A DNA stretch of 64,000 nucleotides. Origin: Microbacterium gubbeenense DSM 15944. GTDB lineage: Bacteria; Actinomycetota; Actinomycetes; Actinomycetales; Microbacteriaceae. Within the stretch, counting starts at the first letter, position 1. The number at the start of each line of letters is the position of its first letter. The stretch is taken from positions 310,001-374,000 of the forward strand of contig NZ_AUGQ01000001.1 in assembly GCF_000422745.1 (NCBI RefSeq). Reading direction: 5' to 3'. The position numbers and the translations under genes are program-made. The notes under the pieces were generated by a model. It saw only the letters and a list, made by a program, of their open reading frames with translations, had not been told where the DNA came from and made no database searches. Below are positions 58,201-64,000 of the stretch, in pieces.

Positions 58201-58726
58201 GACCCCCGCGGAGGGTGCGGAGGTGCCCGCGCGGGTGGCGCTGCGCGCAGAGCTCCGCGACCTGCTCGCGGATCACATGGTGCCCGCGGTCGTCGTCGGG
58301 GTCCCCTCGATCCCGCGCACGGCGGAGGGCAAGGTCGACGTGCGCGCCCTGCGCGAGCTGTTCGTCCAGCGCCGCCGCGAGGAATCCGCACACGCGTCCG
58401 GTGGGCCGGCCGACGTCGTCGAGCAGGCGCTCGCCACGGTGTTCGCCGATGTCTCCGGCGCCGAGGTCAGCCGGATCGACCCGGATGCCGATCTGTTCGA
58501 CCTCGGCGGCGATTCGATCGCGGTCACCCGCCTGGTCACCGAGATCCGTCGCGTGCTGATGTTCGACCGGGTCACCGTCGCCGACGTCTTCGAGGCGGGT
58601 TCCCTTCGTGCACTCGGTGCGCGGATCCGCGAGCTGCACCCCGAGGACGGCTTCGTCGACGCCGTCTCCGACACGTATCTCCGGGCGTTCGGCCCGGACG
58701 CCGCCGAGCTGATCGCAGCTCGCTGA
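55265..58726 (+). CDS. NRPS: atypical aryl carrier - Cy - A - PCP
   Basis: A 1153-residue NRPS resembling siderophore initiation proteins such as MbtB. The first 75 residues are an aryl-carrier-like domain, but the core reads GLYSL (Tyr31, Ser32) where GLDSL/I is expected. The Cy domain (about 90-520) has QHAYWLGR and DIIAADAVS (D222, D227, S230), the DxxxxDxxS motif. The A domain (about 545-1040) has [10 protein letters not shown] (T686), GGATETAIHH, RSGDIV and EGKVD (Lys1023); its hand-aligned pocket D-L-Q-A-I-S-L-I-H-K partly recalls Cys/Ser pockets. The PCP core is canonical GGDSI (Ser1084). No thioesterase. Start at 55265 with gaggag upstream. Confidence 0.9.
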   Translation: MIDVRSDVAAMLDVDPSDLRDDENLIGRGLYSLAVMRLVARWSRQGAAVRFGDLARTPTIDAWRRAVDDALAADSVPADAGESDAADGTAFGLGTMQHAYWLGRSATHALGGVAAHGCCEFRLDGIDAERLANALRALVRRHPTLRTAVDDTGMQRVLEDSASSHLTVHDHRSSAPDVAERVAREVRERMEHQMLDASAGHLLDVELTLLPGGAAVLHVDIDIIAADAVSFRLLLGDLARLYEDPADLAGPAAYSYRRYLADKKASTRLTRSLDERYWRGRASSLPMPPQLPQRPGGPLAGAELRTTRRALTIDAERREHFEAAARSSEVTPAALHAALLAVVIGRWSGASRFLLNVPLFNRRPLHPDVDRLVGDFSSSLLVPVDLSGKDSLEDIARALQEELYEAASHADFEGLDVIRLLGRENGGAVVAPVVFTSGMGLGDLVGPDVRRVFGLPTAGLTQGPQIQLDAQVMDQDGQTLLSWDSRDGHLPDGLVDEMWAEQLRLYGLILEQRREIGEIRGALLAGSLAVVDAPDGSDEPLPLLHTALYDRARRDPDRVCLISEDGGRSTYAEVRDAVLARAGELVARGVRLGDRVVLHLAKGPEQILTALAVLSAGAAYVPIGIDQPAERIRMVASASRPALVVTGDLDREWPAAAVAPSGLSSGVPLDGPVDQEPDAPAYVLYTSGSTGVPKGVVVSHRAVSNTLRACNELARLAPDDTTVAISSLEFDLSAQDLFAPLLVGGSIACPTGDIRRDGLRLAALIRAAGVTQVHAVPGVLRLLCDAVLGENDPAPGVRMIMSGGDRIDGALVDDARRAFPEARFFGLGGATETAIHHSAHEVGADGPRDWSVVPFGRTLRGNAVRVVDDLGADSPDWAPGELWVGGAGVADGYLDDPELTAIRFVTAQGLRWWRSGDIVRRRPDGQIEFLGRRDNQIKIRGHRVDLSEIDEAFRGLSWVRAVASAPFEVDGRTLVGLAVTPAEGAEVPARVALRAELRDLLADHMVPAVVVGVPSIPRTAEGKVDVRALRELFVQRRREESAHASGGPADVVEQALATVFADVSGAEVSRIDPDADLFDLGGDSIAVTRLVTEIRRVLMFDRVTVADVFEAGSLRALGARIRELHPEDGFVDAVSDTYLRAFGPDAAELIAAR

Positions 58727-58740
58727 GAGAAAGGCCTCCG

Positions 58741-58971
58741 ATGAGAGACTCCTCCCCTGCCGACACCCGTTCGCACGTGCGGAACGAGGTCGCCGAGCTG
58801 CTCGGCATCGCCGCCGTCGAGATCGATGACGACGACGATCTGCTCGACCACGGCCTCGACTCGATCCGGCTGATGATGCTCGCGGATCGCTGGCGCGCGG
58901 ACGGCGGCCCCGATGCGATGGCGCTCATGGCGGATCGGCGCATCAGCGCCTGGGCGGACCTCCTGCGGTGA
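58741..58971 (+). CDS. Stand-alone aryl carrier protein
   Basis: A 76-residue carrier protein. The phosphopantetheine site is DHGLDSIRLMMLADRW, the 'GLDSIRLM' form characteristic of aryl carrier domains in EntB, DhbB and MbtB; Ser is the attachment residue. The isochorismatase here lacks its usual carrier domain and the carrier at the head of the 55265 NRPS has a changed core, so this free protein is the best candidate acceptor of dihydroxybenzoate from DhbE. It starts 14 bp after that NRPS gene (ribosome site gaaagg), ends the plus-strand operon, and is followed by a terminator. Confidence 0.88.
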   Translation: MRDSSPADTRSHVRNEVAELLGIAAVEIDDDDDLLDHGLDSIRLMMLADRWRADGGPDAMALMADRRISAWADLLR

Positions 58972-58976
58972 CGACG

Positions 58977-59015
58977 AGATCGCCTCGGCACGCGCTCCGC
59001 GTGCCGAGGCGATCT
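58977..59015. terminator. Bidirectional terminator between the carrier protein gene and dhbE
   Basis: Perfect 17-bp inverted repeat (58977-58993 and 58999-59015), 5-base loop, followed by 'tctcacc'. It lies between two convergent operons and can end both. Confidence 0.85.
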
Positions 59016-59017
59016 TC

Positions 59018-60610
59018 TCACCGCTGGTCGCGCTTGCTGACCTTGCCGACGGCGGTGTGCGGGAACTCGTCGACGAACTCGATCACGTGCGGCACCTTGA
59101 ACTCGGCGATGCCTCGCGAGCGCATGAACCGTTTGAGATCGATCGCGCGCGCCGCGGCGGATCCCGCGCGCGCGATCACGAACGCCTTGATCCGCTCGCC
59201 GAGCGCATCGTCCGGGATCCCGACGACCGAGACGTCGTGCACGGCGTCGTGGCCGAGCAGCAGATCTTCGATCTCAGACGGCGCGACCTTCTCGCCGCCG
59301 CAGTTGATGAGGTCCTTCGACCGGCCCATCACCGTGAGATAGCCCCGTTCGTCACGGCGCACGATGTCGCCGGTGCGGTAATAGCCGTCGGGGGTGAAGC
59401 TCCGCGCGTTGTGCTCGGGCGCGCGGAAGTATCCGCGGATCGTGTACGGACCGCGCGTGAGCAGATCGCCGGGTTCGCCGACCGCCACGTCCCGGCCGTG
59501 ACTGTCGACCACGCGCACCTCGTCGTCTGCGGAGATCGGGCGCCCCTGCGTGCCGACGATGGTCTCCTCGTCGTCGTCGAGGCGTGTGTAGTTCACGAGC
59601 CCCTCGGCCATGCCGAAGACCTGCTGGAGACGCGCACCGAGCTCGGGGCGCACTCGGGCGGCCGCGGTGCGGCCGAACTTCGCCCCGCCGACCTGGATCG
59701 TCTCGAGGCTCGACAGGTCGTGCGCCGAGACCAGCGGCGAATTCAGCCAGGTCATCACGAGCGGCGGAACGAGGCTGACCTGCGTGACGCGGTGGCGTTC
59801 GATGAGCCCGAACGCGACGTCGGGCGCGCCGTGGGGCGCGAGGACGATCGTCCCTCCCGCGAGGATCGCACCCAGGACGCCCGGGGAGCTCATCGTGAAG
59901 TTGTGCGAGATGGGGAGCACGACGAGCTGCACGGTGCGCGCGTCGACGCCGCAGATCCGGTTGCTCTCGCGCACCGAGTACAGGTAGTCGACGTGCGTGC
60001 GCGGGATCATCTTGGGCCGTCCCGTCGTGCCGCCCGACAGCTGCAGGAACGCGATGTCCCCCGGCAGAGAGCGACGCTCGTGCTCCCGCGGATCCTCCGC
60101 CTCGAGCTCGGGCACCGGCGCGCCCGTCGACACGACGATCGCGCCGAGCAGGCTCGGGTGCGCCTCGACGAGCCCCGGCACCGTCTGCGGGCTCTTCTCC
60201 GACGACGTGATGTACAGCCGCGCCTCCGCGAACGAGGCGAAGTGCTCGATATCGCGCCTGCCGTGCGCCGCGAGCGCGAACACGGGCAGCGCCCCGAGTT
60301 CGAACAGGGCGAACACGACGACGAGGTACTCGGGCACGTTCGGGAGGTGCACGACGACCCGGTCGCCGCGCTCGATCCCGAGGTTCTGGAGGCCCCGTGC
60401 CGCACGCAGCACCCGGTCGCCGAGCTCCCGATAGGTCCACGCCGTCTCGCCGGCGATGACCGCCGTGCGGTCGGGGCCAGCCTCGACGCTCGCGAAGAGG
60501 ATGTCCGCCAGCGTCTCGTCGGTCCAGTGCCCCGCGCTCCGATAGCGCTCCGCGACATCGTCGGGGTACGGCACGACCCCGTCGAGCCGAAGCGGCTCGA
60601 TCGCGCTCAT
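59018..60610 (-). CDS. dhbE: 2,3-dihydroxybenzoate-AMP ligase
   Basis: A 530-residue stand-alone aryl-acid adenylating enzyme that activates 2,3-dihydroxybenzoate and loads it on an aryl carrier protein. Motifs: '[18 protein letters not shown]', '[15 protein letters not shown]', '[15 protein letters not shown]', '[15 protein letters not shown]', '[32 protein letters not shown]' and a C-terminal '[13 protein letters not shown]' Lys. The Ser in HNFTMSSPG is the residue reported to favour dihydroxybenzoate; salicylate enzymes tend to have Cys there. This agrees with the dhbA gene. Its ATG overlaps the panD stop; last gene of the minus-strand operon. Confidence 0.94.
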   Translation of the reverse strand: MSAIEPLRLDGVVPYPDDVAERYRSAGHWTDETLADILFASVEAGPDRTAVIAGETAWTYRELGDRVLRAARGLQNLGIERGDRVVVHLPNVPEYLVVVFALFELGALPVFALAAHGRRDIEHFASFAEARLYITSSEKSPQTVPGLVEAHPSLLGAIVVSTGAPVPELEAEDPREHERRSLPGDIAFLQLSGGTTGRPKMIPRTHVDYLYSVRESNRICGVDARTVQLVVLPISHNFTMSSPGVLGAILAGGTIVLAPHGAPDVAFGLIERHRVTQVSLVPPLVMTWLNSPLVSAHDLSSLETIQVGGAKFGRTAAARVRPELGARLQQVFGMAEGLVNYTRLDDDEETIVGTQGRPISADDEVRVVDSHGRDVAVGEPGDLLTRGPYTIRGYFRAPEHNARSFTPDGYYRTGDIVRRDERGYLTVMGRSKDLINCGGEKVAPSEIEDLLLGHDAVHDVSVVGIPDDALGERIKAFVIARAGSAAARAIDLKRFMRSRGIAEFKVPHVIEFVDEFPHTAVGKVSKRDQR

Positions 60611-61014
60611 CGCGTCGACAGCTGATCGACGGCGAAGGGAACCGGCTCGGCGGGGTCACCGCCGAGAGCGACGATGCGGTTCCCCTCGGCGACGTGCACG
60701 ACGCGCGGCCGATGGTCTGCGAGCTCGGAATCGTCCATCAACAGGTACGAGATGATGATGACGAGATCACCCGGCGAGATCAGGTGAGCCGCGGCCCCGT
60801 TGATGCACACCTGCCCGCTGCCGGCTTCGCCGTCGATCACGTACGTCTCGATCCGGGCTCCGTTGGTGATGTCCACAACCTGCACGTTCTCGCCCTCGAC
60901 CATCCCGGCGGCGCGCACGAGGTCCGCGTCGATGGTGATGGAGCCGACGTAGTGCAGGTCGGCCTGCGTGACCGTCGCGCGGTGGATCTTCCCTCCGAGA
61001 ACATTTCTCAACAT
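60607..61014 (-). CDS. panD: Aspartate 1-decarboxylase (PanD) within the siderophore cluster
   Basis: A 135-residue pyruvoyl-dependent enzyme making beta-alanine from aspartate. The N-terminus '[22 protein letters not shown]' contains the self-cleavage site Gly24-Ser25 at exactly the usual position, and '[17 protein letters not shown]', '[21 protein letters not shown]' complete the family. It is normally a pantothenate gene; here it sits between mbtH and dhbE in an iron-regulated operon (four-base overlap with dhbE, 12 bp after mbtH), so it probably supplies beta-alanine to the assembly line. It may be a second copy besides a housekeeping panD, which is not in this window. Confidence 0.95.
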   Translation of the reverse strand: MLRNVLGGKIHRATVTQADLHYVGSITIDADLVRAAGMVEGENVQVVDITNGARIETYVIDGEAGSGQVCINGAAAHLISPGDLVIIISYLLMDDSELADHRPRVVHVAEGNRIVALGGDPAEPVPFAVDQLSTR

Positions 61015-61026
61015 GGTGGCGGCCTT

Positions 61027-61260
61027 TCAGCGTGCGTGGGCGGGATCGATGGAGGCTCGGACGGACGCGGGACGGATGTCCGTCCAGGTGCGCGAGATCC
61101 AGGCGAGGACCTCATCACGCCCACGACCTTCGGGAGCCCCGAATGCGGCGCTCCAGCCGCTCGGGATCTCGGCGAACACCGGCCAGAGGGAGTACTGGCC
61201 CTCGTCGTTGACGAGCGCGAGGAACGAGCCGGTGTCGTCGTCGAAGGGATTCTGTGACAT
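61027..61260 (-). CDS. mbtH: MbtH family NRPS accessory protein
   Basis: A 77-residue MbtH-like protein that binds A domains and promotes their folding or activity. The signature is complete: 'NPFDDDTGSFLALVNDEGQYSLWPVF', 'PSGW' and 'VLAWISRTWTDIRPASVR'. The ATG at 61260 has AGGAG upstream and matches the family start; a longer frame from 61317 is not supported. It is placed 12 bp before panD and 81 bp after the N-hydroxylase gene. Confidence 0.95.
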   Translation of the reverse strand: MSQNPFDDDTGSFLALVNDEGQYSLWPVFAEIPSGWSAAFGAPEGRGRDEVLAWISRTWTDIRPASVRASIDPAHAR

Positions 61261-61341
61261 GAGTCTCCTAATTGCTGACGCGGCCGCGCCGCGCGATGGA
61301 CGTCCTGCGCGGCGCACCGCGCAGGTGTCGGGTCGGTTCGG

Positions 61342-62673
61342 TCACCGCACGGGAACCCGGTCCCCCTCGAGCACCGCTCGAAGGATCTCGGTCGCCCGTG
61401 GTGCGAGGTTCGACAGCAGCGACGAGGTGAGCCCGTGACTGTGCTCCACGCCACCGTTGAGGAAGATCCGCCCGGGGATGCCGTCGAGCTTCAGCCGGTA
61501 GTCGCGGCTCACGATCGGCTCCGCCGTGTCGTAGGCCTCGTCCGCCGGAATGCTCGTTCCGAGCAGCTCCCGCACCGACCACGGCCGGAACCCCGTCGCG
61601 AAGACGACGGCGTCGGCGTCGACGAGCGTCTCGCCGCGCCCGCCGATGTCTCGCAGGGCGACGACGGCGCCGTGCTCGCCCTCCTCGATCGAGGAGACCT
61701 CCGTGACCCGGTGGATGAACAGGCGGCGAGTCCCTTCGGTCCGCTCGCGGTACTCGCGGCGGTAGAGGTCCTCGATCAGTTCTGCGTCGACGGCGCCGTA
61801 GTTCGTCAGTCGGTGGTGGTCGAGCAGCACCCGCCGGAGGTGCGCCGGAGCGGTGAAGAACTCGTCGACGGATTCCGGGTCGAAGATCCGGTTCGCGTAC
61901 GGCGTGTCGTCGGCGGGCATGTACCCGAACTTGCGCAGCGAGGCGTGCACCTCGGCCTCGGGATACCTGTCGTGCAGGTACGCGGCGACCTCTGCGGCGC
62001 TCTGGCCGGCCCCGACGACCACGAACCGCGCCCGCCGGCGCACGCGCAGGCCGGAGAGTCTCTCCAGCAGGCGGTGGTTGTGGAACACGCGCGGCCCGGG
62101 CGCGATGCCGGTCGGCAGGACGGGCCGGATCCCCGTGCCCACCACGATGTCGCGGGCGCGGATCGTCTCCCGAGCGCCGCCCGCGGTGGCGACGTCGACC
62201 TCGAACACGGATCCGCTCCACTCGATCCTCGCCGCCGTCGTGCCGTATCGCACCGGCGCGCTCACCCGCTCGGCGGCCCAGCTCAAGTAATCGTGGAACT
62301 CACGACGCGTCGGAAAGAACGTCTTCAGGTTGATGAAATCGGTGAGGCGATGCCTCTGATGGAGATAGTTCAGGAACGAGTACGTGCTGGTGGGCGAACG
62401 CTGCGAGACGAGGTCCTTGAGGAAACTTATCTGCATCGTGCTCCCGGGCAGCAGCATGCCGTCGTGCCATCCGAAGCCGTCCTTGCTCTCGACGAAGCAT
62501 GCCGTCGTGCGCCGATCAGGCGCAAGAACGGCATTCCGCTCCTCGATCGCGATCGCCAGGCTGAGGTTGGCCGGCCCAAAGCCGATGCCGAGCACGTCGA
62601 CGGCGCGCTCCTCGTCGTCCACGGCCGGCGTCTGATCCGCGACATCACCGCTGAGGATCTCCACTGTCGTCAT
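61342..62673 (-). CDS. L-lysine N6- / L-ornithine N5-monooxygenase
   Basis: A 443-residue flavin N-hydroxylase of the IucD/PvdA/MbtG family, which forms the hydroxylamine that becomes a hydroxamate. FAD motif 'VLGIGFGPANLSLAIAI', the family block 'GSTMQISFLKDLVSQRSPTSTYSFLNYLHQRHRL', 'FINLKTFFPTRREFHDYLSWA', NADPH motif 'VVVGAGQSAAEVAAYLHD' and 'VFATGFRPW' are all present. Lysine and ornithine enzymes cannot be separated by eye. First gene of the minus-strand operon (N-hydroxylase, mbtH, panD, dhbE), divergent from the siderophore-interacting protein gene across an iron box. No N-acyl- or formyltransferase gene accompanies it in the window. Confidence 0.93.
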   Translation of the reverse strand: MTTVEILSGDVADQTPAVDDEERAVDVLGIGFGPANLSLAIAIEERNAVLAPDRRTTACFVESKDGFGWHDGMLLPGSTMQISFLKDLVSQRSPTSTYSFLNYLHQRHRLTDFINLKTFFPTRREFHDYLSWAAERVSAPVRYGTTAARIEWSGSVFEVDVATAGGARETIRARDIVVGTGIRPVLPTGIAPGPRVFHNHRLLERLSGLRVRRRARFVVVGAGQSAAEVAAYLHDRYPEAEVHASLRKFGYMPADDTPYANRIFDPESVDEFFTAPAHLRRVLLDHHRLTNYGAVDAELIEDLYRREYRERTEGTRRLFIHRVTEVSSIEEGEHGAVVALRDIGGRGETLVDADAVVFATGFRPWSVRELLGTSIPADEAYDTAEPIVSRDYRLKLDGIPGRIFLNGGVEHSHGLTSSLLSNLAPRATEILRAVLEGDRVPVR

Positions 62674-62736
62674 ACCGTGTGCACGCCCTTCGTCCGTTCT
62701 TCGTGTCTGTTCCGCCCGCCGCCTCGCATCTGCAAG

Positions 62737-62755
62737 TTAGGTAAGGCTAAGGTAA
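62737..62755. promoter_or_regulatory. Iron box (DtxR/IdeR/DmdR type) between divergent operons
   Basis: TTAGGTAAGGCTAAGGTAA matches the consensus at 16 of 19 positions; flanking bases extend it as an imperfect palindrome (aagtta on the left, taactt on the right). It is 64 bp from the N-hydroxylase start and 36 bp from the siderophore-interacting protein start, and should control both. Confidence 0.75.
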
Positions 62756-62790
62756 CTTACAACGAAGAGGCAGCCAAACGAAAGGCGTTC

Positions 62791-63636
62791 ATGGACAAGG
62801 CAGCACTGAGCCGAGTCGCGACCGAGGTGCTCAGTCACCCGGAGCACGCGACCGGTCTGGACCACCCCACGCTCACGATCCATTCCGTGGTGCGACTCGG
62901 CTCGGGGCTCACCCGAGTCATCGGCACGCTGAGCGCCGTGCACGCGCGCGAGATCTGGGAGGGGCCGAATGCCACGCTGCGCCTCGCGATCCCGACGCCG
63001 GAGGGGGACTCGGCCTCACGGGTGTACACCGTTCGCCGCTTCCACGACGAGGCCGCCCTCGTCGAGATCGACATCGTCGTTCACGCCGAGAGCAGTCCGG
63101 CGATGGACTGGCTGCGCGTTGTCGCGCCCGGCGATGAGATCGCCGTAACCGGTCCGCGCGAACACTTCCTCCCCCTGTTCATCGGCGACGAGCCCGTGCT
63201 CATGCTCGCGGATTCGTCCGCCGTTCCGGCCGTCGCATCGATCCTCGCCTACTGGCCCGCGGGGACGCCGGCGCAGGTCGTCGCGGCGGTGGCGGACGAG
63301 GCCGAGCTCGACGACGTCCCGGACGTGCCGAGAGTCGACATCCGTACGATCGTCGTCTCGTCTGAAGCGCAGCAGCAGCCGCTGCTCGGCGCCGCGCGCG
63401 ACGCGGCATCCTTCCGCACCGTGTGGGCGGCGGGCGAGCGCGATGAGATGCGTAGCATTCGCCGGTACTTCCGCGACGACGTCGGACTCCCCAAGGAGGC
63501 CGTGCAGGTGTTCGGCTATTGGAAGCACGGCGTCTCGGGAACGGCGCTCGACATCCGGCGCGTCCTGCACCTCAAGACTCTCCTCGACAGCGGAAAGGGC
63601 ATGGCCGACTTCGATGAGTTCGATATCGATGCCTGA
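62791..63636 (+). CDS. Siderophore-interacting protein (ferric-siderophore reductase, ViuB/YqjH family)
   Basis: A 281-residue cytoplasmic flavin reductase family protein that releases iron from imported ferric siderophore. The FAD-binding strand 'RVYTVRRFHDEAALVEIDIVVHAE', the 'GDEIAVTGPREHFLPLF' block, 'VLMLADSSAVPAVASIL' and the C-terminal 'FGYWKHG' signature are those of the SIP/ViuB family. The ATG at 62791 has aaagg upstream and begins the homology; the upstream open frame is not coding. Its stop overlaps the ATG of the ECF S-component gene, which ties iron release to that importer. Confidence 0.93.
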   Translation: MDKAALSRVATEVLSHPEHATGLDHPTLTIHSVVRLGSGLTRVIGTLSAVHAREIWEGPNATLRLAIPTPEGDSASRVYTVRRFHDEAALVEIDIVVHAESSPAMDWLRVVAPGDEIAVTGPREHFLPLFIGDEPVLMLADSSAVPAVASILAYWPAGTPAQVVAAVADEAELDDVPDVPRVDIRTIVVSSEAQQQPLLGAARDAASFRTVWAAGERDEMRSIRRYFRDDVGLPKEAVQVFGYWKHGVSGTALDIRRVLHLKTLLDSGKGMADFDEFDIDA

Positions 63637-64000
63637 TTCCGACGATCCCGTCTCGCAGAGCCATCCGAAGCTCCTGTCGACCCGCACGCTGCTCGTGTGC
63701 GCCGCCCTCGGGGTCGTGTGCGGAATCTTCGCACAGCTGTCCCGCGTCCTCGGCCTCGTGATCCAGGCCACGGTGCCGTGGCTCAGCTTCCCAGCTCCCC
63801 TGCCATGGTTCCTCGGCGCGATGATCGCCGCGGCGCTTTTCCGTCGCCCCGGCGTCGCGATCATGACCTCGTTCGTCGGCATGATCGTGTCGGTCGGCGG
63901 TCTCGTGCTCACCGGCGGCCTGATCATCGAGCTCGTCTTCCTCATCACCCGCTACAGGAAGTGGAACCCGTCGCTCTTCTTCATCGCCGCCGCGCTGATC
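63629..64000 (+). CDS. ECF transporter S component (YkoE-like), 5' part
   Basis: The first 124 residues of a membrane protein that runs off the window. A polar N-terminus of about 18 residues precedes hydrophobic segments at about 20-42, 45-68, 70-92 and 95-105. 'WFLGAMIAAALFRRPGVAIMTSFVGMIVS' resembles the 'IAAYMIRKPGAAL' region of YkoE-type substrate-binding subunits. The ATG overlaps the siderophore-interacting protein stop by eight bases. No ATPase or T component follows within the window, while fused ATPase and T genes sit at 35562-38065, so these probably form one transporter. Confidence 0.8.
   Translation, partial: MPDSDDPVSQSHPKLLSTRTLLVCAALGVVCGIFAQLSRVLGLVIQATVPWLSFPAPLPWFLGAMIAAALFRRPGVAIMTSFVGMIVSVGGLVLTGGLIIELVFLITRYRKWNPSLFFIAAALI

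Noticed and set aside
61261..61317. Longer MbtH start at 61317
   Set aside because: MbtH proteins start at 'MSxNPFDD'; the ATG at 61260 has AGGAG upstream, while the extension is unlike the family.
1..64000. tRNA or rRNA genes, CRISPR arrays, insertion sequences, prophage or attachment sites
   Set aside because: No cloverleaf-like tRNA sequence, repeat-spacer pattern, transposase, integrase or terminal repeat was recognised by reading; a tRNAscan or ISfinder search would settle it.

Overview
The window is high-GC chromosomal DNA of an actinobacterium. The gene set (DUF4245, DUF3043 and DUF4307 proteins, a split-operon bcc-aa3 respiratory supercomplex, PIN-PhoH, LemA) and the frequent GTG and TTG starts look most like Microbacteriaceae such as Microbacterium. 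That placement is inferred from gene content; no ribosomal RNA is present to fix it.

Positions 1-35443 are mostly housekeeping. They hold the xseA tail, xseB, a DUF4245 protein, a beta-carbonic anhydrase and fumC in one tightly overlapping run. A PhoX-type phosphatase follows, behind what looks like a tandem PHO box. Next come PIN-PhoH, uppS, a hemolysin III family protein, small membrane proteins, greA, ilvA, an AI-2E family transporter, lemA and trpD. The respiratory genes lie in two halves: ctaE-qcrC-qcrA-qcrB on the plus strand (14659-18868) and ctaC-ctaD-ctaF on the minus strand (21917-24963). Between them sits a visibly more AT-rich three-gene module of an exported alpha/beta hydrolase, a GNAT acetyltransferase and a PaaX-like regulator (18980-21407). 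After erpA come an M20 dipeptidase, a DUF3043 protein, pyrD, nrdR, hisD, a Pro/Ala-rich membrane protein and dnaE.

Positions 35507-64000 are a large iron-acquisition island. Four 19-bp sites resembling the DtxR/IdeR (DmdR) iron box lie at 35507, 38794, 41414 and 62737, each ahead of a transcription unit. The units are: a fused ECF ATPase plus ECF-T protein; a phosphopantetheinyl transferase divergent from isochorismatase, dehydrogenase and isochorismate synthase genes (2,3-dihydroxybenzoate synthesis); a thioesterase, an acetoacetyl-CoA-synthetase-like enzyme, four NRPS genes and a free aryl carrier protein (41478-58971); and a minus-strand unit of N-hydroxylase, MbtH, PanD and DhbE, divergent from a siderophore-interacting reductase and a YkoE-like ECF S component that runs off the window.

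Read together, the island should make a mixed catechol-hydroxamate siderophore. DhbE would load dihydroxybenzoate on the free carrier protein. Two heterocyclization modules would add ring residues. The A domain of the large NRPS has a pocket resembling beta-alanine activation, which fits the aspartate decarboxylase (PanD) encoded in the cluster. The C-A-PCP protein may add N-hydroxyornithine or N-hydroxylysine. No thioesterase domain and no hydroxylamine acyltransferase are present, so release by cyclization of the terminal hydroxylamine onto its own thioester is an attractive hypothesis. The ECF transporter whose parts bracket the cluster is a candidate for ferric-siderophore uptake. Several details are unusual: an A-less C-PCP module, two non-canonical carrier cores, and a stand-alone carrier protein. 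Intergenic gaps are all under 300 bp.
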